DNA of 64,000 nt from Rhizobium leguminosarum (lineage in GTDB: Bacteria > Pseudomonadota > Alphaproteobacteria > Rhizobiales > Rhizobiaceae). Below are positions 47,672 to 55,496 of this stretch, one piece after another. Where the stretch lies: contig NZ_JAGIOR010000001.1 in the NCBI RefSeq assembly GCF_017876795.1, forward strand, positions 591,501 to 655,500. The letters are read 5' to 3'. Under the pieces are notes generated by a model that saw nothing but the letters and a program-made list of their open reading frames with translations, was not told the origin of the DNA and ran no database searches. The position numbers and the translations under genes were made by a program. Numbering within the stretch: position 1 is the first letter of the stretch; each line of letters starts with the position of its first letter.

Positions 47672-47701
47672 GGCGGCCAAAAGGGAACCCTTTTGGCCGC
47701 C
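47672..47701 (+). terminator. Strong hairpin between ndvB and opgC (attenuator-like)
   Basis: A perfect 14-bp inverted repeat (GGCGGCCAAAAGGG with CCCTTTTGGCCGCC) separated by two bases. No T-run follows, so it may only attenuate or stabilise the ndvB message rather than end it. Confidence 0.6.
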
Positions 47702-47736
47702 GTCGCGTTTGCAAATCGGATGACAAGGAGAAACCC

Positions 47737-48975
47737 ATGGCTAGCACGCCGACCCAAGCCATCGTCACTGGGCGCAGTTCCCTATCCGCGGCTGCGCCAA
47801 TGCGTGACACGAGGCTCGACGTCTTGCGCGGCGTGGCGCTGATCATGATCTTCATCAACCACGTCCCTGGACAGGTCTTCGAATATCTGACGACCAAGAA
47901 TTTCGGTTTTTCCGACGCTGCAGAAGCCTTCGTGCTGATCTCGGGCATTGCCGTCGGGCTTGCCTACGGTTCCGGGTTCCGGCCGGGCAACCGTCTGAAG
48001 ATGGCGATCAAGGCGGTGAAGCGCGCCTTCACGCTCTATCTCGCTCACATGATCACCACCTTCATGACGCTGGCGCTGTTTATCTGCGGCGCGTGGCTGT
48101 TTCACCGGCCGGGCTTGCTGGTCGAAATCAACATCCTGGCGGTGCTGATGAACCTCAAGGAAGGCATTCCGGCGCTGCTGCTGCTCGGCCACCAGATCGG
48201 CTATAACAATATCCTGCCGATGTACGGCGCGCTGATGCTGATGGTGCCGATCATCCTGCTCTTGAATGCCCGGAGCCCGTTGCTGGCGCTCGGCGTTTCC
48301 GGCACGGTCTGGCTGCTTGCGGGCATCTACCAGGTGGCGCCGCACAACATGCTGATCGAGAGCTACTGGTTCCTCAATCCGCTATCCTGGCAGTTCCTGT
48401 TCTCGATCGGCATCGTTTCGATGCTGCATATCAAGCGCGGCGGCATCATCCCTAGGCATCCGTTGCTGCTTGCGGCCGCCGCCGGTTATGTCGCGCTGTC
48501 CTTTGTCTGGGTGACCGGCCAGCTCTGGGTCTTCGGCAATTCGCTGGCCGCACTTGGCCTGCCGACTGTCATCACCGGTTTCGACAAGACCTTCCTGTCG
48601 CTGCCGCGTCTGTTGCATGTGCTGGCGCTGACATATCTGGTCATCAGCATTCCGGCGCTCTCGCGCATTCTTCGCCGCCCTGCCGACCATCCGCTGACGA
48701 TCCTCGGCCGCCATTCGCTGAACATCTTCGTCGCCGGCACGATCCTCGCCATGGTCGGTCAGGTGGTGCTTTATATCACCAACAAGGATCCGGTGGTCGG
48801 CCCGCTCTTCGTGATCGTTGGTGTCGCGACACAATTCGCCTATGCCTATTATCTCGAACGCAAGCGCCAGCAGGGCAAGGTCAAGCGGAAACTCGTCACC
48901 GAGCCCGCCACCATCCCGGTTCCCGTCCGCATCGGCGGAGCGGCAAATGCCTATCGCCGGACCGACCGGAAATAA
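47737..48975 (+). CDS. opgC: OpgC-type glucan modification membrane protein
   Basis: A 412-residue protein of the OpgC/acyltransferase-3-like family with about ten hydrophobic segments. It opens with RDTRLDVLRGVALIMIFINHVPG, the conserved first helix whose His is typical of these acyltransferases. OpgC proteins add succinyl groups to osmoregulated periplasmic glucans, giving them charge; in Rhizobium etli an OpgC is reported for cyclic glucan. The ATG at 47737 follows AAGGAG. Its position directly after ndvB fits a role in decorating NdvB product. The C-terminus is a basic cytosolic tail. Confidence 0.88.
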   Translation: MASTPTQAIVTGRSSLSAAAPMRDTRLDVLRGVALIMIFINHVPGQVFEYLTTKNFGFSDAAEAFVLISGIAVGLAYGSGFRPGNRLKMAIKAVKRAFTLYLAHMITTFMTLALFICGAWLFHRPGLLVEINILAVLMNLKEGIPALLLLGHQIGYNNILPMYGALMLMVPIILLLNARSPLLALGVSGTVWLLAGIYQVAPHNMLIESYWFLNPLSWQFLFSIGIVSMLHIKRGGIIPRHPLLLAAAAGYVALSFVWVTGQLWVFGNSLAALGLPTVITGFDKTFLSLPRLLHVLALTYLVISIPALSRILRRPADHPLTILGRHSLNIFVAGTILAMVGQVVLYITNKDPVVGPLFVIVGVATQFAYAYYLERKRQQGKVKRKLVTEPATIPVPVRIGGAANAYRRTDRK

Positions 48976-48999
48976 CAATTGGCTCTGCCCGAATTAAGA

Positions 49000-49034
49000 G
49001 AGCCGGTGGCCAATGGCCGCCGGCTCAGTTTTTG
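49000..49034 (+). terminator. Terminator after opgC
   Basis: GAGCCGGTGGCC-AAT-GGCCGCCGGCTC (one G-U pair) then AGTTTTTG. The stem overlaps the stop of the VOC gene on the other strand. Confidence 0.85.
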
Positions 49035-49268
49035 TGAACGAGGATGTTCACCAGCTTGCCCAGGGGATCGCGCACATAAAAGCGCCTGACGCCCCAGGGC
49101 TCGTCGGCCGGCCCGTACTCGATCGGAAAACCGGCAGCCGACATCGCCTTGGAAGCGGTATCGAGATCATCAACTTCGATCGAAAGATCGGGCACCGGAG
49201 TTCCGGAACCGCCTTCCCTGGCGATGCTCACCTGAACGTTCATCGGCCTCTCGGCGCCGAAAGTCGTG

Positions 49269-49275
49269 ATCCAGC
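49269..49275. repeat. Target-site duplication, left copy
   Basis: ATCCAGC directly left of the IS21 terminus; the same 7 bases follow the right terminus at 51894-51900. Confidence 0.9.
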
Positions 49276-49380
49276 TGCGGATTTCGGTGAATCGGGACAG
49301 CCATTTCAGCAAGTCGCGGACAGGCATTTCGCTAAGTCGCGGACAGCGGGTTCGATCGAATTCCGCCTGCCTAGTTGCTG

Positions 49381-50157
49381 TTAGGGGTGATTGATTTCGT
49401 TTATTTCGGCGCCGGTCAAGAGCATTGGTGTTTTCCGCTTCCGCATGCTGTCGCCTTCGAGCGTTATGCGGTGTGCGTTATGAACAATACGGTCTAAGAT
49501 TGCGTCAGCTAAAGTGGCCTCTCCAATCATCTCATGCCAGGCAGCCACGGGAAGTTGAGCGGTGATCAGGGTCGACTTTCGTCGATATCGCTCCTCGAAT
49601 ATCTCTAGCAGATCAAGGCGCTGCCGGTCGTTCAAGGTGTGGGTTCCCCAATCATCGAGCACCAGGAGGTGAACCCGTGCAAGCTTGTCGATGAGGCGCG
49701 GAAAGCGCCCGTCCAGCCTGGCAAGCGCGAGGTCCTCAAACAACCGCGGCATACGAACGTAGAGGACCGAATAGTCGAGGCGGGCCGCTTGGCGTGCAAA
49801 AGCACAAGCAATCCACGTCTTGCCGGTCCCTGTCTGGCCGGTCAGGATCAGGTTCTCGTTCGCCTTCAGCCATGCACCTTGCGCCAGAGATAGGACGTTA
49901 CGGCGGTCCAGGCCGCGATGGGATCCAAAATCGATGTCTTCGATCGAAGCATTGGCGAACCGAAGTTTTGCGGTGGCGAGCCGGTTTGTCAGCCGGCGGT
50001 CAGTTCTTACGGCGATCTCCCGGTCAAGCATCAACCCCAGTCGTTCGTCGAAGCTAAGGTCATTTCCATGAGCTTGTTCGATAAGCTCGCGATAGGCCGT
50101 TGCCATGCCGGCAAGACCAAGCGTGTTCATCTGCTCCAGTGTCGGATGTGTCAGCAT
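49381..50157 (-). CDS. istB: IS21-family helper ATPase IstB
   Basis: A 258-residue AAA+ protein that assembles on target DNA and recruits the IstA transposase. N-terminal region with [21 protein letters not shown], Walker [12 protein letters not shown] near residue 105, Walker [11 protein letters not shown], and the C-terminal [21 protein letters not shown] typical of IstB. Its start lies 12 bp after the istA stop. Confidence 0.95.
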   Translation of the reverse strand: MLTHPTLEQMNTLGLAGMATAYRELIEQAHGNDLSFDERLGLMLDREIAVRTDRRLTNRLATAKLRFANASIEDIDFGSHRGLDRRNVLSLAQGAWLKANENLILTGQTGTGKTWIACAFARQAARLDYSVLYVRMPRLFEDLALARLDGRFPRLIDKLARVHLLVLDDWGTHTLNDRQRLDLLEIFEERYRRKSTLITAQLPVAAWHEMIGEATLADAILDRIVHNAHRITLEGDSMRKRKTPMLLTGAEINEINHP

Positions 50158-50169
50158 CTGATGTCCTCT

Positions 50170-51723
50170 TCATTGGTAGTAGGTTTTGCCGCGGATATTG
50201 CCGTGCGGCGGCGCCGGCTTCACGGCCTCGCTCATGGCCGGAGCCTGATCGAGACCAGATCTGAGAATGTTGGCAACAGACGAATAGCTCAGTGCGTTGA
50301 TGATCAGCGCCCGTTCGCAAGCCCGCTCCAGCCGGTCGGATTGGTAGCGGCGCGCCAGGGAGAGAACGCCTTGAGCGGACCGGTAGCCCTGTTCGGGATG
50401 TGGGCGGTCGCTGAGCAGACGTTCGATAAAAGTCGCCGTATTGGCCCCAACCTTCGCTGCTTCCCGGCGTAACGTGTGGGGTGTCGTGTTTGCGTAGCGC
50501 TGGTGCGCCTTGGGCATGTGTTGATTGACGGTGACGTGGCCTGAGCGCTGCGAACTCCGGATATGGCTGGCCACACGTCTGTGGTCAAAAAAGATCTCGA
50601 CAGTCCGATACGTTAGCCTGACATCTACCCGCTTTCCGATCAGTCCATGCGGCACGGAATAGAAGGTCTTCTCGACCTCGATATGGTAATCGGGATGGAC
50701 CTTGGCGGTCTTCCATTCCGCATACTCAAACGGCGTTGAAGGCAGCGGCTTGAGCTCAGAGCGCTCAACTTCATCGAACAAGGCGCGTCGAGATTTGCCA
50801 TACCGCCGCATAGTTCGGGTATTGAGGTCCTCGATCAAGGCGCTGATGCGGATATTGAGATCGACAAGGCTAAAGAACTGCTCGTTTCGAAGTCTGGCCA
50901 GGACCCATCTCTCGACGATTAAAACCGTCCCTTCAGCGGAGGGTTTGTCGCGAGGATGCCGAGGGCGTGCCGGAACTACTGTTGTGTCGTAGTGCTCGGC
51001 GAAGGCGGCAAAGGTCGCATTCAATGTCGGTTCGAACCATAGCGCCTTGGCCACCGCCGCCTTGAGGTTGTCGCAGATCGTCGTCTTCGTCACGCCACCG
51101 AAGTAACTGAAGGCCCGCTGGTTTGCTTCGATCCAATCGGGCAGCTTCTGGCTGAAGCTGGCATAAGCGAACGTCAATTGAGTCGCGCTCAGCACCGCCA
51201 CATAAATCTGTGCCGAGCGGATCTCGCCAGTAGATGGATCGATGATCGGGATCGTATGGCCGGCGTAGTCGCATTCCATCGCGACACCAGCAACGTGACG
51301 GCTGCGGTAGGTGGGCCTGGCTCGGCTTTCGTGATCGGCAAACCGGCCGCAAAACCATGTATAGCCATAGCCGTCCGGGTGAGCTTCCCGGTATTCCTGC
51401 CACAGCAAATGGAGCGTGACGCCCTTGCGCTTCAGTTCGCTGGCCATCTTCGGCCAATTCGGCTCGACGGTATCGCGTGGAGGCCGTCCCATTCGCCGGA
51501 ATAGTCGATGCTCAAGAACATCGTCCTCGTCCAGGCCCGGAGGTAGCGGCCAGACGGCAAGCCCGGCTTCCTTTGCCCGCAGCAGGTACGTCGAAACCGA
51601 CGTCTTGCTCATCTTCAGCCGCTGAGAAACGGCACGTATCGATAATCCCTGCTCGAACGCCAGCCGCAGGATCGATCGGATATCCTTCACGTCGGTATGT
51701 CTCGCTTGCTTCCGCCTGGGCAT
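50170..51723 (-). CDS. istA: IS21-family transposase IstA
   Basis: A 517-residue DDE transposase. The N-terminal helix-turn-helix is LSIRAVSQRLKMSKTSVSTYL. Catalytic acids are visible in ECDYAGHTIPI (first D), TICDNLKAAVAKA (second D) and PSAEGTVLIVERWVL (E). The ATG at 51723 follows GAGCGAGGA; the frame's extension to 51771 is not needed. All motifs are intact. Confidence 0.94.
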   Translation of the reverse strand: MPRRKQARHTDVKDIRSILRLAFEQGLSIRAVSQRLKMSKTSVSTYLLRAKEAGLAVWPLPPGLDEDDVLEHRLFRRMGRPPRDTVEPNWPKMASELKRKGVTLHLLWQEYREAHPDGYGYTWFCGRFADHESRARPTYRSRHVAGVAMECDYAGHTIPIIDPSTGEIRSAQIYVAVLSATQLTFAYASFSQKLPDWIEANQRAFSYFGGVTKTTICDNLKAAVAKALWFEPTLNATFAAFAEHYDTTVVPARPRHPRDKPSAEGTVLIVERWVLARLRNEQFFSLVDLNIRISALIEDLNTRTMRRYGKSRRALFDEVERSELKPLPSTPFEYAEWKTAKVHPDYHIEVEKTFYSVPHGLIGKRVDVRLTYRTVEIFFDHRRVASHIRSSQRSGHVTVNQHMPKAHQRYANTTPHTLRREAAKVGANTATFIERLLSDRPHPEQGYRSAQGVLSLARRYQSDRLERACERALIINALSYSSVANILRSGLDQAPAMSEAVKPAPPHGNIRGKTYYQ

Positions 51724-51893
51724 CTTGTCCTCGCTCAAACCACGAGGGCAAAGTGCCAGATCGGCGCACACGAAAATCGATCAAAATCTGTCGCGACACT
51801 GTCCGCGACTTTGTGAAATCACTGTCCCGTACTTAGTGAAATCGGTGTCCGCGACTTACTGAAATCCCTGTCCGTGACTTTGCGAAACCCGCA

Positions 51894-51900
51894 ATCCAGC
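51894..51900. repeat. Target-site duplication, right copy
   Basis: ATCCAGC, identical to 49269-49275, at the right edge of the IS21 element and inside the VOC gene. Confidence 0.9.
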
Positions 51901-52090
51901 CGTGATCCATGATGACGTCGAGACCGAGGATATCCTGATAGAACCGCCGGGCCGGCGTGATGTCGGGTGCCTCGATATTGGCGACGATGCGCAGGACCTT
52001 CATGGGCTTTCCTTCCGATGCTTGGACAAGGCGGAAGGTAGGAAGATCGGCAGGGTGGTCAATTGGTATGGCGGGAATGGAGACGTTGTC

Positions 52091-52283
52091 CGTGTGGCTA
52101 CCCCCTCTGCCCTGCCGGGCATCTCCCCCACAAGGAGGGAGATTGGCAAGTGGCTGGCCCTCAATCCCTCTCTACTGCCGTGCGGAACATCAGTTGGTCA
52201 TTGGCTGGGGAAACCATCGCGCCCAGCCAATCTCCCCACCTGTGGGGGAGTTGCCCGGCAGGGCAGAGGGGGTTTCCACACGG
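52091..52283. repeat. Large RIME-like inverted repeat
   Basis: Two arms of about 58 bp (52091-52148 and 52226-52283) are nearly exact inverted copies, sharing CCCCCTCTGCCCTGCCGGGC and a terminal ATTGGC. The spacer is 77 bp. Each arm itself contains small palindromes. No gene is in 52004-52385. Confidence 0.75.
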
Positions 52284-52386
52284 TACAGCGGTGATGCATG
52301 TGGTCCACAGCGGCATTGGAATAAAACAAAGTCTTAAAGCGTGTCGTATGAATGCCGTTCGATGCAGCCGCTTAACCCAGCCAAAC

Positions 52387-52424
52387 AAAAAGGCCGGAAG
52401 GGAGCTACCCTTCCGGCCTTTGTC
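52387..52424 (-). terminator. Terminator of ndvA
   Basis: A 13-bp perfect stem (AAGGCCGGAAGGG at 52390-52402, CCCTTCCGGCCTT at 52408-52420). Read leftward it ends in TTTTTG, just after the ndvA stop. Confidence 0.9.
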
Positions 52425-52440
52425 TTGAAACCCGAATCGA

Positions 52441-54204
52441 TCAGGCGGCTTCGGTGGTGTGGGCCTTGCGAACCTCTTCGTCCGTCAGGATACCGCTGGC
52501 GCGCAGCAGGGCGGCGAAGCGGCCGTTGCTGTGGCTGAGTTCGTCGAAGCTACCCTGTTCGACCACGCGGCCGTCGTCGAGGAAGAGCACCATATCGGCT
52601 TCGCGGACCGTCGACAGGCGGTGGGCGATGATGAAGGTGGTGCGATTCTCACGCAGATTGTCGATCGCCGCCTTGACCCGGTTTTCAGTCTCGACGTCGA
52701 GCGCCGAGGTCGCCTCGTCGAGCACCAGGATCGGCGCGTCCTTGAGGATAGCGCGGGCGATGGCGATGCGCTGACGCTCGCCGCCAGAGAGCTTGTTGCC
52801 GCGTTCGCCGACATGCGTATCGTAGCGATCCTCACGGGTCTCGATGAAGTCGGCAGCAGCGGCGGCTTCGGCCGCACGGCGCATATCCTCTTCGCTGGCG
52901 CCTTCACGGCCGAGGCGGATATTGTCGCTGATCGAACGGTTCAGCAGGCCCGCATCCTGGAAGACGGTGGCGATGTGGCGACGCAGCGACTTGCGGGTCA
53001 CCTTGGTGATATCGGTGCCGTCGACGAGGATCTGGCCGCCTTGGGCGTCGTAAACGCGCTGCAGCAGGTTGACGAGCGTCGTCTTGCCAGCACCGGTCGG
53101 GCCGACGATCGCAACCGTCTGGCCTGCCTTCACCGAGAAGGAGACGTTGTGCAGGCCCTGCGAGCTATTGCCGAAGCCGAAGGAGACGTCGCGGAATTCG
53201 ATCGCACCCTTGACGTCCTTGATCTCGCCGTTGCCGGCCGGTTCTTCGCGATCACGCACCGAGTCTTCGAGAGCATAGAATTCCTCGAGCTTGGAACGGG
53301 CCTCGAAAATCTGCGTGGCGAACTGGCGCATCAGGTCGAGGCGGCCGATTAGCAGGTTGGCGAAGCCGATGAAGGCGATGACGTCGCCGACGCGCAGTTG
53401 GCCGGCCTGGACGAGCATGGTGCCGATGATCAGGACAACCATCATCGCGATGGTCGAAGCCATGCGGTTCAACGCGCTGGCGATCGCCCACCAGTCGAGC
53501 ACCGGATACTGGGCTTCGAGCAGGCGGTCGGCAAAGGATTTCAGCGCCTTGGTTTCAGCCTCGATGCGGTTGTAGCTGTGCAGGACAGAAACGTTGCTGA
53601 TCGAGTCGCTGACATGCGAAAAGACGGTGTGATAATGGTTTTCGACCGAAGCCTGGCCGTCTTTGGTGCGGCTCATGACGACGCGGCCGATCAGCCAGTA
53701 GGCGACGGCGAGCACCATGAGTACGGCGGAAAGGCGCATGTCCATCGCCATTGCCGTCGGTATCAGAAGGGCAAGCGCGATAACCGTCGACAGGTGGTTG
53801 CGCATGAATTCCAGCCAGAGGCCGAACAGTGTCTCGCAGGCGCGCAGCAATGTATGCAGCGCATTTGAGGTGCCGCGCTGATGGTGCCAGCCAAGCGGCA
53901 TGGAGATGATCCGGCCGAAGGCTTCCGTCAACAGCGTCGCACGCCGGCCATGGGCCAGCCTGTCGGCCTCGCGGGCGACCAGGACGAAGGCAACCGTGTT
54001 AAAAACGGCGAAGGTCGCCCACATGAAAAGGATGGGCTTGACCTCACCCTTGCCCGAAATCGCATCGATAATGCGACCGAACAGGATCGGCTCCGCGATG
54101 GTAATTGTCGCCAGAACGATGTTTGCGACCACGACCAGGGATACGCGCAGCTTGTAGGCGCTGAGATAGCGCAGAGCTCTTGCATAGACCTTGAATAGCG
54201 TCAC
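52441..54204 (-). CDS. ndvA: Cyclic beta-1,2-glucan ABC exporter NdvA (ChvA)
   Basis: A 587-residue fused membrane-ATPase half-transporter that exports cyclic glucan made by NdvB to the periplasm. Six membrane helices fill residues 1-310 (LSAYKLRVSLVVVANIVLATITIAEPILFG first). The ATPase has GPTGAGKTT, LSGGERQRIAIARA and ILVLDEATSALD. The sequence matches rhizobial NdvA by recall throughout. The start is a GTG at 54204 with AGAGG upstream; an ATG six codons earlier lacks a site. Rhizobial chromosomes usually have ndvA and ndvB near each other; here opgC, the broken VOC gene and IS21 separate them. Confidence 0.96.
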   Translation of the reverse strand: MTLFKVYARALRYLSAYKLRVSLVVVANIVLATITIAEPILFGRIIDAISGKGEVKPILFMWATFAVFNTVAFVLVAREADRLAHGRRATLLTEAFGRIISMPLGWHHQRGTSNALHTLLRACETLFGLWLEFMRNHLSTVIALALLIPTAMAMDMRLSAVLMVLAVAYWLIGRVVMSRTKDGQASVENHYHTVFSHVSDSISNVSVLHSYNRIEAETKALKSFADRLLEAQYPVLDWWAIASALNRMASTIAMMVVLIIGTMLVQAGQLRVGDVIAFIGFANLLIGRLDLMRQFATQIFEARSKLEEFYALEDSVRDREEPAGNGEIKDVKGAIEFRDVSFGFGNSSQGLHNVSFSVKAGQTVAIVGPTGAGKTTLVNLLQRVYDAQGGQILVDGTDITKVTRKSLRRHIATVFQDAGLLNRSISDNIRLGREGASEEDMRRAAEAAAAADFIETREDRYDTHVGERGNKLSGGERQRIAIARAILKDAPILVLDEATSALDVETENRVKAAIDNLRENRTTFIIAHRLSTVREADMVLFLDDGRVVEQGSFDELSHSNGRFAALLRASGILTDEEVRKAHTTEAA

Positions 54205-54524
54205 GTCGAACCTCTTGTGCATCTGCGAAACGGGATGATGCGATGCTACAAAAGGTTACCTGAACCGGCGATTAACGGAGTATTCAGGGTCCATCGAGGC
54301 GACGACTAACCTGATCGTATTATCGTGGGATTCGACGAGATGAATATGGCGCTGAATTTGCTGCTCGGTTATATCCCTGCAACAATTTGCGCTTGCATTT
54401 TAATAAATGTTTAGCGCAGCATTAAATTAGAGACTGCATTTTTTGAAGAAGACCGTTTCGCGACCAATTTGAAAAGCCGCCGACGGCCTCGATGCGGGCA
54501 TCACGTCCGGGCAAGGGGCATTTT
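54205..54524. other. AT-rich intergenic region between ndvA and the LuxR gene
   Basis: About 320 bp carrying the divergent promoters. An ATG at 54340 opens a 24-codon hydrophobic reading frame (to 54414) that could be a leader peptide or chance. No lux-box-like palindrome was seen. Confidence 0.4.
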
Positions 54525-55280
54525 GTGAATATTAATGTGTTAATTCAATTGCTTATCATTCTGGAAGAAACGTCAAATCCTCAGGCCGTGGTTACCGAAC
54601 TGGAGCAGGTCATCCAAGATTGCGGCTTTGAATATTACGGCCTGCGGCGCCATTTGCCGCAGAATCCGGCGCAGCAGAATCCGGAACCCTGGGCTGCGGC
54701 GCTTGCTGGCCACTGGCCGCAACAATGGCCGCAAATCTATACCGCGAAAAAATATGTGCTGATCGATCCGATGGTGCGCTACCTCGCCCATGCGCAGCGG
54801 CCTTTCCGCTGGCGGGAAAGCCTGGCAGCATTCCGCAAGGATGCGCAGAAGCGTCGCATGGAGCAGATGATGGTCGATGCTTTCGGTCACGGACTGGAAG
54901 ACGGTTATATCTTTCCGATCCACGGACGTAACGGCATTCTCGGCAACCTCAGTCTCGCCGGCAAGCCGATCGAGCTGTCGCCGGTTGAGATCGCCCTTTT
55001 CGAGGCCGTGGCGCGCAAGAGCTTCTGGCGATTGCTCGAGCTGAAAGATGAGGCGCAGGCGCTGGAAACCGTGCTGCCGGCCGACACGCCGCTGACGCGG
55101 CGCGAAATGGAGATCCTGCATTATCTCGCGGAAGGCATGACCTCGATGGAAATCAGCAAGATGCTGAAGATCTCAAACCACACCGTCGACTGGTATATGA
55201 ACGGCTTGCAGAACAAGCTGAAGGCGAAAAACCGGCAGCAGGCGGTGGCGCTTGCCTTCCGTCACGGCCTGATAAGCTAG
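54525..55280 (+). CDS. LuxR-family regulator with autoinducer-binding domain
   Basis: A 251-residue LuxR-type protein. Residues 10-165 form the autoinducer-binding domain with the key positions kept: W-x3-Y in QQWPQIYTAKKY, the D-P pair in YVLIDPMV, W in PFRWRES, and G in GRNGILGNLSL. Residues 180-250 are the GerE helix-turn-helix (LTRREMEILHYLAEGMTSMEIS ... NHTVDWYMNGLQNKL). No luxI-type synthase is in the window, so it is a LuxR solo or responds to a distant synthase. The start is a GTG at 54525 after AAGGGG; the ORF opens further upstream at 54492. Divergent from ndvA, upstream of pyc. Confidence 0.9.
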   Translation: MNINVLIQLLIILEETSNPQAVVTELEQVIQDCGFEYYGLRRHLPQNPAQQNPEPWAAALAGHWPQQWPQIYTAKKYVLIDPMVRYLAHAQRPFRWRESLAAFRKDAQKRRMEQMMVDAFGHGLEDGYIFPIHGRNGILGNLSLAGKPIELSPVEIALFEAVARKSFWRLLELKDEAQALETVLPADTPLTRREMEILHYLAEGMTSMEISKMLKISNHTVDWYMNGLQNKLKAKNRQQAVALAFRHGLIS

Positions 55281-55281
55281 A

Positions 55282-55314
55282 GCATGATGCCGAAAGGATG
55301 GTCGGCTTTCATGC
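55282..55314. repeat. Short palindromic repeat after the LuxR gene
   Basis: GCATGATGCCGA ... TCGGCTTTCATGC forms an imperfect stem. The AGAGCATGATGCCGAAA start is a common rhizobial intergenic repeat. A related half occurs at 15138-15165 (AGAGCGTGATGAGATCATGC). Confidence 0.55.
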
Positions 55315-55496
55315 TACTTCCTTGATTTGGATGAGAATTCTGATTTAGACCGATCCGGCATGACATCATCAGCATTCAGAATGGCGAGAAATTGCATTTC
55401 GCAGTCGCAAGAGAAATTGAACTTCCTGTGACAAGAAGTTAAGAATTTCCTTCGCGGGTGCAGCATGCCCGCGCCTGAACGTCTGAGGAGACCGTT

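Larger units (their letters stand above)
49276..51893 (-). mobile_element. IS21-family insertion sequence (2618 bp)
   Basis: Complete element with istA and istB read leftward. Termini are TGCGGATTTCG on the left and, inverted, TGCGGGTTTCG on the right, beginning TG and ending CA as is usual. Internal to each end are several copies of a GGACAG/CGACTT-containing repeat, the multiple transposase-binding sites of IS21 elements (three or more at the right, two or more at the left). A 7-bp target duplication shows a single clean insertion. Both genes are intact, so it may be active. Confidence 0.93.
49025..52003 (-). pseudogene. VOC-family (glyoxalase-like) protein interrupted by IS21 element
   Basis: The N-terminal part is at 51894-52003 (ATG at 52003 behind GGAAGGAAAG; MKVLRIVANIEAPDITPARRF ... 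DHGW) and the C-terminal part at 49025-49275 (ITTFGAERPMNVQVS ... RRFYVRDPLGKLVNILVHKN). Removing the IS and one copy of its 7-bp target duplication restores an unbroken frame through DHGWITTFGAE, giving a normal VOC protein of about 117 residues. The family binds metals for lyase, dioxygenase or resistance roles; the substrate here is unknown. Confidence 0.9.
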
